A stretch of DNA of 6,578 nt from Planctomycetota bacterium (lineage in GTDB: Bacteria > Planctomycetota > Phycisphaerae > UBA1845): contig JAJRUK010000217.1 of assembly GCA_024277835.1 (NCBI GenBank), forward strand, positions 1 to 6,578, read 5' to 3'. Below, piece after piece: positions 1 through 5,162 of the stretch. Both the position numbers and the translations under genes were made by a program. The stretch's first letter is position 1; each line of letters starts with the position of its first letter. The notes below the pieces were generated by a model. It was not told the origin of the DNA. It saw only the letters and a program-made list of their open reading frames with translations, and ran no database searches.

Positions 1-1501
1 GAGGCATCTGAAACGCGCGGGAGACTGCCGCGTAGTACATCGAATGATCGTCCGGCGCATAGGAAATCGCCGCCCGAGCGCTGGGTTCGAACCCGCCGTA
101 AGAGTCGTAGTCGATACGTGCTCCAAGATCGATCATCCACTTGGGAGAAAATTGCCACCGATCTGCGTAGTACATGCCTCCAGTGAACGTAGAGACGTAC
201 CTTCTGTCCGCGACATAGGGGTCGGAGTTTGTAAGGTCCAGTAGATCGACACGCGTATCCATCCCCCAGACGATCTCGTGCGAATTCGGTAGCGTGACGG
301 TTCTCTTGAACTGTAATGCAAACTGCTGATAACGATAGTCGATTTGGCGCGTTCCGGGAGAAGCGCCGAAATCATTGATATACGCCGTCCACTCGAAGGC
401 ATTATCCTCGTCGATCGTGTGCGACCAGGTTGCCTTGACAAATGATGCGAGGGAACCGCCTCTCTTTTGCATCCCTATTCCTGCGAGCGGCGATGTCGGG
501 AACCCATTTTCTCGCGTAGCGTGGCCTGCCCAAAATGAGTACTTGTCGTTTTCGCTGGCGTCGTAGACGGCGTGCAATCCGGCGCGGGACGCGCGGTATT
601 TGTCGTCCAGCGACCTGAGAATGGAACCACCTTTTCGGAATCCATCGCTGCCTTCGTACGTCGCGGAAAGACGCAGACGTAGTTTACCTTCGCGCATTCC
701 GTATCCAACGTATTGGGAAAAAATTCCGCGAGACCCGGCCGTCGTTCTGAGCGTCAAACCTTGTTGCTTGTCGGGGTCTTTTGTGATGATGTTGATCACG
801 CCGTTGACAGCGTTGGCACCCCACGTCACACCACCGGGGCCGCGAATGACCTCGATTCGATCAATGTCCTCAAGCTGAATAGGCCAACTTCCCCAGAGGG
901 TTCCACCGAAGAAGGAATCGAAAATCTGCCGACCATCAATCAGGACGAGTACGGTGCGAGCCGTGAAGCTCTGGGTTCCTCTTGGTGCGACTGCGGCGTT
1001 TCCGTCGGTGAGTTCAGCGACGTCCACGCCAGGGACGAGGCGAAGTGCTTCCGGGATCGATCGCGCGCCGGACAGGCGTATGTCGTTCGCCGTAACAACG
1101 CTCATGGCGAACGGAACCGTCGCTAACGACTGCACCTTCCGAGACGCGGTCACAACGATGGGGATGTCCAGATCGAACAGGTCGATGTCGTCGAGAACGT
1201 CGGCGCTGGCGAACTGCTCTCCCGGGACGGTTGGTTCGTCTGCGTCGTCGGAAATTTGCGCAGACGCGTGAGGAATGACCGCGAGGTTGGCGCACAATAC
1301 CGCTACGAGAAGTAACGCGCTCGTACGCCAAGAGCTACCGCCATGCGTAAAACGATCCGGAAGGGCCGTCTGATACTGTGGGTCAGAAGCTGCGCACGAC
1401 CGCCTTGCGGGACGACGAGCAGCAACGAATGGCACCTTCTGGCGGCGATCGCTTGGATCGCCAACTTGAGCCGCCTGATCTGGATGTTTCTCTAGAATCA
1501 T
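1..1501 (-). CDS. TonB-dependent outer-membrane receptor, C-terminus cut off by the window edge
   Basis: This is a gated beta-barrel for energised uptake of a scarce ligand (siderophore, vitamin, metal complex or similar) across the outer membrane. Reading the minus strand from ATG at 1501 gives 500 codons without a stop. Residues 62-81 are a hydrophobic signal core ending ASA before Gln82. A TonB-box-like IPIVVTASR lies near 113-121, followed by the plug domain with SIPEALRLVPGV, VLVLIDGR, IDRIEVIRGPGG (about 214-224) and WGANAVNGVINIITK. Alternating beta-strand sequence follows, and the last visible part, YAAVSRAFQMP (about 490-500), matches a conserved barrel motif. Family members are usually 600-800 residues, so perhaps a third is missing. 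There is no room for an N-terminal STN signalling domain. The ATG overlaps the stop of the upstream binding-protein gene (ATGA), which implies translational coupling. About 60 polar, Arg-rich residues precede the signal core, so the true start is uncertain. The ligand cannot be read from the sequence. Confidence 0.93.
   Translation of the reverse strand, partial: MILEKHPDQAAQVGDPSDRRQKVPFVAARRPARRSCAASDPQYQTALPDRFTHGGSSWRTSALLLVAVLCANLAVIPHASAQISDDADEPTVPGEQFASADVLDDIDLFDLDIPIVVTASRKVQSLATVPFAMSVVTANDIRLSGARSIPEALRLVPGVDVAELTDGNAAVAPRGTQSFTARTVLVLIDGRQIFDSFFGGTLWGSWPIQLEDIDRIEVIRGPGGVTWGANAVNGVINIITKDPDKQQGLTLRTTAGSRGIFSQYVGYGMREGKLRLRLSATYEGSDGFRKGGSILRSLDDKYRASRAGLHAVYDASENDKYSFWAGHATRENGFPTSPLAGIGMQKRGGSLASFVKATWSHTIDEDNAFEWTAYINDFGASPGTRQIDYRYQQFALQFKRTVTLPNSHEIVWGMDTRVDLLDLTNSDPYVADRRYVSTFTGGMYYADRWQFSPKWMIDLGARIDYDSYGGFEPSARAAISYAPDDHSMYYAAVSRAFQMP
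1498..1501 (-). other. ATGA start/stop overlap coupling the binding protein to the receptor
   Basis: The TGA of the binding-protein gene (1500-1498) and the ATG of the receptor gene (1501-1499) share bases. Upstream on the minus strand the end of the binding-protein gene has GAGG (11-base spacing) and GGTGA (3-base spacing), neither at an ideal distance. Receptor translation therefore probably depends on re-initiation by ribosomes finishing the first gene. Confidence 0.7.
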
Positions 1502-2493
1502 TGGTCACCATACCTCACTGTGTTGGCATCAACATGCCGGTTGTCGATGTCCGCGTCAATGACGCGGACTGTTCCAACATTAATCGCAGTTCGGCTTCCA
1601 GTAGCGTACTGAAGGCCGATGGATGCGGCTTCTGTACCATCTTCAATTCGTTGAATGACGCCCGCCGTTTGTTTTCCGACAGACTCCGCATCTGCAAAGA
1701 TGCCACCTGTCGCGCCGGCGCGAACGATGTTTTCGGAGAACGCCCACACGGACTTGTGCTTGCGTGCGCCCCATACGAGCAGGCGCTGCACGGTCGTTGA
1801 GTTGTAGACGCTAGCGTCGGGAACCATCAGCACGCCGCCGGTTCCGCTGGACGTCAGCGCGTCGATCGCTTCGGGGAACGCGCCGCGGTTCGCGCGGAGT
1901 ACGTGTATACCCAGTTCGTGGTTCTCGGCTGCTTCCTGGATCGCGAGGGCAGTCTGCGTCGTTCGGTCGCCAGAAAGAATCGTGAGGCGTGAAACCGCCG
2001 GCATAAGGCTGTGTATCCATGCGACTTGCTCCATTGGCGAGACATCTGATGTCACGCCGGCTACGCGATGCAGGTACGGCGACGCATCCGAAAGAAAAGT
2101 CGTGTCGAGCGCATTCGGGACCATAAAGAAAACGACGTCCGCATCTGGAAGTTCGGCGAGGATAAGTTCGGTCGCGACGACGCCACCCGTCGCCACAACG
2201 GATGGACCGATTCGTTTCAGTTTCTCGATCGCGGTCAGCCGCTCCTTACTCCCGCCCTTCGCAGGAAGTTGAATAGAGACGGTCTTGAGACCCCGCAAAC
2301 GAAGCGTCGTTTCGAGTGCGGTGGCGGCGCGGATGTATCTGGACTTGGCCGTGTAGACAATCGCCACCGAACCGTGCTGATTGCTCTGAGCGCGCGCGAC
2401 GTCTGCCGCTACCGTCATCGATAACAGCGCGATCACGGCCAAGGTTGAGCGCTTAAGACTTGCGATAGTTACGGAAACCTTCAAACAACACAC
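1498..2493 (-). CDS. Periplasmic ABC-type substrate-binding protein (ABC_sub_bind-like, PF04392 type)
   Basis: The gene encodes a 331-residue secreted protein with the type I periplasmic-binding fold. Residues 1-35 form a signal peptide: basic residues, a hydrophobic core LAVIALLSMTVAA, then ARA before Gln36. The two Cys at positions 2-3 do not form a lipobox. The mature part has the family pattern: SVAIVYTAKS, VVATGGVVATELIL, DVVFFMVPNA, the domain-crossing VAGVTSDVSPMEQVAWIHSLMP, a second-lobe start RLTILSGDRT, GGVLMVPDASVYNS, VWAFSENIVRAGATGGIFAD, and a C-terminal RTAINVGTVRVIDADID like the family's usual ending. The start is GTG at 2493 with no clear ribosome-binding site. TTG at 2484 is an alternative, with GGA 7 bases upstream, and would give a protein 3 residues shorter. 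It is the first gene of the leftward unit and overlaps the receptor gene by 4 bases. No permease or ATPase gene is adjacent, so a sensing or ligand-presenting role beside the divergent kinase is plausible but inferred. Confidence 0.88.
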   Translation of the reverse strand: MCCLKVSVTIASLKRSTLAVIALLSMTVAADVARAQSNQHGSVAIVYTAKSRYIRAATALETTLRLRGLKTVSIQLPAKGGSKERLTAIEKLKRIGPSVVATGGVVATELILAELPDADVVFFMVPNALDTTFLSDASPYLHRVAGVTSDVSPMEQVAWIHSLMPAVSRLTILSGDRTTQTALAIQEAAENHELGIHVLRANRGAFPEAIDALTSSGTGGVLMVPDASVYNSTTVQRLLVWGARKHKSVWAFSENIVRAGATGGIFADAESVGKQTAGVIQRIEDGTEAASIGLQYATGSRTAINVGTVRVIDADIDNRHVDANTVRYGDQ

Positions 2494-2545
2494 GTCCAGA
2501 AAAAACGTCGAGCGAAACTATGACACACCGCAGCACCGAACGACG

Positions 2546-2575
2546 CGCGAGCGACTCCGGTTTTATCGGCTCGCG
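2546..2575. repeat. Inverted repeat, 7-bp arms, in the divergent promoter region
   Basis: The arms CGCGAGC (2546-2552) and GCTCGCG (2569-2575) are perfectly complementary and separated by 16 bases. In an alternative fold an inner CCG/CGG pair (2557-2559 with 2567-2569) extends the outer 6 bp (CGCGAG/CTCGCG) across a 5-base bulge. It lies 53 bases upstream of the binding-protein start, where an operator or a leader structure for the leftward unit would be expected. No T-run follows on either strand, so it is not an intrinsic terminator. Confidence 0.45.
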
Positions 2576-2773
2576 ATCCCCCCGCCTTTGCCGAAAACGC
2601 GTCCACGGAACGGTTCACTCGGTCCGTAATAGGCTGTGAGCAAGGACATTATCGGGTGTTGCTTTAAGGGTTAGAGTATCTGGAACGCCAGACAGCGATT
2701 TCCGATGAACCGGGGTGGGCATGCGTTCCCGCATACGTTAGTGGACGACGTTGTGTCCTGTTCAGGGGAGTCG

Positions 2774-2808
2774 ACCAGGCAGCTCGATCAGACGAGCTGC
2801 GCGCTGGT
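2774..2808 (+). promoter_or_regulatory. Strong hairpin in the kinase leader
   Basis: The left arm ACCAG-GCAGCTCG (2774-2786) pairs with CGAGCTGC (2793-2800) and CTGGT (2804-2808). This gives 8 bp plus 5 bp, with a 3-base bulge (2801-2803) and a 6-base loop ATCAGA (2787-2792). The structure ends 17 bases before the preferred kinase start (ATG 2826) and leaves the weak GGA ribosome-binding site (2815-2817) unpaired. No T-tract follows. It could be a dyad operator, an mRNA-stabilising 5' stem or part of an attenuator; the sequence does not decide. Confidence 0.5.
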
Positions 2809-2825
2809 TCTCCCGGAAACGCCGC

Positions 2826-5162
2826 ATGATTAAAGCGCTTGGACTAAAAGGTAGAGCGATTCTCCTGTGCATCCTGTTGGTGCTCGGAACGGGCGTGTGT
2901 ATCACGAGCGCGCTGGTCTGGCGGACGTACGCAACGTCCGTAGCGGAGCTAGAGGAAGAGGCCATCCGGCAAGTCCACAGTCTCGCTTACAACGCCGAGC
3001 CGGGCATTCTTCTGGGAGACAAGAAGGCGCTCGCACGGATCGTTCGGACGCTCTCAACTGACAGTACGATCACGAATGTGCGTATCCATGATTCTCGTGG
3101 TATGCCGTTAGCGGTTTTCTGTCGTCACCCACATCAGGATCCACTTGATTGTTCTTGCGAATTCCCGCTGCCAACAACGGCGACATCACAAACATCGCCG
3201 AACCTGAAACGTACCTCGACGAAGCTATTCGTTACCTTACCGGTCTGGCCTAGTGAAGAGGGAATCGAGCTCGACATTGGCGACGCTGACGAGCGTGACT
3301 CGGAACCAATCGCGGCACTCCCTATCGGTATGGTGACTTCAACGCATCGCCTGGACGAGCTGCACGCACAGACGACTTCCAATATTGCTTACAGCATCCT
3401 CGTCGTTGCCCTCGTCATCGCCGGTGGAGCGGGCGTGACCGTTCTCGCCGTAAGGCAGCTTCTGCGCCCCGTGCAAAACTTAGTGGACACAACTACGCGC
3501 TTGGCGGAGGGCGACCTGACGCATCGGGCAAGCGAGAATGCGGTTGGCGAAATTGGCGTACTGGCTCGATCGTTTAACCGTATGGCGCAGGCACTAAGTG
3601 ACAACACGGAGGATCTTGAAAACAAAGTCCGATCACGGACCGCGGATTTGACACAGACAGCCACAAGACTTGCGGAGAAAGAACGACATCTTCGTACGCT
3701 CCTTCAATCTCAACCGGAATGCGTGAAGACGATCGACAAGGAAGGTCGCATCATCGACATCAACCGTGCGGGACTCGCTGCGATCGGCGTGGAGTTCGTT
3801 GAAGAGGTCCGAGGTACGTCGGTGTTGGATTTTATCAGCGCGAAACATCGCTCGGCGTTCGAGAACCTGAACCGCAGTGTATTCGACGGCAACTCCGAAA
3901 CACTCCAGTTTGAAATTAAACGACGTGACGGTGTGTATCGCTGGATGGAAACGCATGCCGTTCCGCTGTACGATGCGATGAACGTGGTCATTGCGCAACT
4001 ATCGACGACGCGCGACATCACAGAAGCCAAGAAGAAAGTGACGGAACTTCGAGAAGCGAAAGAACGGGCGGAGGCTGGAGACAAGGCGAAGAGTGAGTTC
4101 CTCGCCAATATCAGCCACGAAATCCGGACCCCGATGAACGGGATCATCGGCATGACCCAAATCGCCCTGGATTTCGATCTCGATGAAGAGCAGCGCGACA
4201 ATCTTGAGATCGTGATGGAGTGTGCGGAATCGCTTCTTGAACTGATCAACAACATCTTGGACTTCTCGAAAATCGGGGCTGGAAAGCTTGAACTCGAATC
4301 GATTGACTTGAACCTGAAGAGTTGCGTCGGATCCGTTGTCGATATTCTGAGAGCGTTGGCGAGTGAGAAATCACTACCCATCACGATTGAATTTGCCGAG
4401 AACATCCCCGGCGACCTCCTGGGCGACCCGCACAGGCTTCGGCAAGTGCTTACGAACCTAGTCAGCAACGCGGTTAAGTTTACCGAACGCGGCTCGGTCC
4501 TAGTTTCAGCCATCGCTGAAGAGGTTTCCGAAGAATTAGCGACGGTTCGGATTTGCGTGAAGGACACGGGGATCGGGATTACTCAGGATCGGCTAAACGC
4601 AATTTTCGAGAGTTTCACGCAGGCAGATGGTGCGACCACGCGGGAATATGGCGGTACAGGATTGGGTCTTGCCATCTCGAAACAGCTCATCGAACTGATG
4701 GGCGGCGAGATTTGGGTCGAGAGCACACCTGACCACGGAAGCACTTTCTGCATCCGAGTAGAGCTAGCCCGCTCCGGTATGACCGGCGCGAGTCGCAAGG
4801 AAAACGCCGAGCCAGCACTAAACATCTCCGATGCACTGGAACATCTTGCTGGCGACCGGGACTTGCTTCTTGAGGTCGTCGAAGTGTTTGTGAAAGACCT
4901 TCCAAGCACGATTCTCAAAATCCGAACCGCGATTGAAGGTGGAGACATCGACACGCTTCGCACTGTCACGCGCGGGCTTCATGGCGCTGCATCGACGATT
5001 GGCGCTGAGGCGATCGCGCGTGCCGCGCGCGATCTGGAAGAAGCGGTCGAGCTTTCCGACAAAGATTCGGTGAATGGGGCGCTTGAGCGAATCGAACGTA
5101 GTACGAAGCAGCTAAGCATCGAAGCACGCGACTTGGCCGTCGGATCGAGGATCGGCGTATGA
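2826..5162 (+). CDS. Membrane sensor histidine kinase: CHASE8-like, HAMP, PAS, HisKA, HATPase, HPt
   Basis: This inner-membrane kinase has 778 residues from ATG 2826. TM1 is at about 11-31. The periplasmic part, about 33-186, has a CHASE8-like core (AEPGILLGDKKALARIV, then TNVRIHDSRGMPLAVF) followed by a Cys/His cluster at 99-111. TM2 is at about 188-210, HAMP at about 213-262, a coiled stretch next, then PAS/PAC at about 286-403 ending TTRDITEA. HisKA carries the phospho-site His431 in EFLANISHEIRTPMNG. The ATPase has an N-box with Asn544/Asn548, G1 DTGIGI (580-585) and G2 GGTGLGL (609-615), all intact. The HPt domain at about 664-770 has Arg716 in the usual phospho-His place (RGLHGAAS). No receiver domain lies between the ATPase and HPt. 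A TTG at 2751 would add 25 residues, but that extension is Arg-rich and would swallow the leader hairpin, and ATG 2826 has GGA 8 bases upstream, so I prefer 2826. The gene overlaps the downstream cyclase (ATGA), its likely phosphorylation target. Confidence 0.93.
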   Translation: MIKALGLKGRAILLCILLVLGTGVCITSALVWRTYATSVAELEEEAIRQVHSLAYNAEPGILLGDKKALARIVRTLSTDSTITNVRIHDSRGMPLAVFCRHPHQDPLDCSCEFPLPTTATSQTSPNLKRTSTKLFVTLPVWPSEEGIELDIGDADERDSEPIAALPIGMVTSTHRLDELHAQTTSNIAYSILVVALVIAGGAGVTVLAVRQLLRPVQNLVDTTTRLAEGDLTHRASENAVGEIGVLARSFNRMAQALSDNTEDLENKVRSRTADLTQTATRLAEKERHLRTLLQSQPECVKTIDKEGRIIDINRAGLAAIGVEFVEEVRGTSVLDFISAKHRSAFENLNRSVFDGNSETLQFEIKRRDGVYRWMETHAVPLYDAMNVVIAQLSTTRDITEAKKKVTELREAKERAEAGDKAKSEFLANISHEIRTPMNGIIGMTQIALDFDLDEEQRDNLEIVMECAESLLELINNILDFSKIGAGKLELESIDLNLKSCVGSVVDILRALASEKSLPITIEFAENIPGDLLGDPHRLRQVLTNLVSNAVKFTERGSVLVSAIAEEVSEELATVRICVKDTGIGITQDRLNAIFESFTQADGATTREYGGTGLGLAISKQLIELMGGEIWVESTPDHGSTFCIRVELARSGMTGASRKENAEPALNISDALEHLAGDRDLLLEVVEVFVKDLPSTILKIRTAIEGGDIDTLRTVTRGLHGAASTIGAEAIARAARDLEEAVELSDKDSVNGALERIERSTKQLSIEARDLAVGSRIGV
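5147..5150 (+). promoter_or_regulatory. Ribosome-binding site for the cyclase gene, inside the kinase end
   Basis: GAGG sits 8 bases before ATG 5159, a good Shine-Dalgarno spacing. Together with the ATGA overlap at 5159-5162 it fixes the start of the downstream gene and supports coupled translation of kinase and cyclase. Confidence 0.7.

Larger units (their letters stand above)
2494..2825. promoter_or_regulatory. Divergent intergenic region between the two units
   Basis: This stretch must hold the promoters for both units, because the flanking genes point away from each other. I found no convincing -35/-10 pair, sigma-54 element or known riboswitch on either strand. It contains an imperfect inverted repeat at 2546-2575, a strong hairpin at 2774-2808, and two short perfect ones: 2679-2692 (TCTGG, 4-base loop, CCAGA) and 2721-2734 (ATGCG, 4-base loop, CGCAT). 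Any of these could be operators. An open frame of 42 codons (2705-2833) crosses the second half but has no ribosome-binding site. Confidence 0.6.

Noticed and set aside
83..94. GGGTTCGAACCC, which resembles a tRNA T-arm
   Set aside because: No acceptor, D or anticodon arms can be built around it on either strand, and it lies in the receptor reading frame encoding part of GGFEPS.
1378..1800. Plus-strand open frame of 140 codons opposite the binding-protein and receptor genes
   Set aside because: It is antisense to two well-supported genes and has no recognisable domain or ribosome-binding site.
2774..2808. Reading the leader hairpin as an intrinsic terminator
   Set aside because: The stem is followed by TCTCCCGG rather than a T-run, and the minus-strand side has none either.
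2751..2825. TTG start at 2751 adding 25 residues to the kinase
   Set aside because: The extension is Arg-rich with no family counterpart I recognise, and it would include the leader hairpin. ATG 2826 places TM1 at a normal distance from the N-terminus. It is not fully excluded.
3710..4567. Long minus-strand open frame (285 codons) opposite the kinase
   Set aside because: Its Ser/Arg-rich, low-complexity translation shows no family motif, and the plus strand there encodes intact PAS, HisKA and HATPase motifs.
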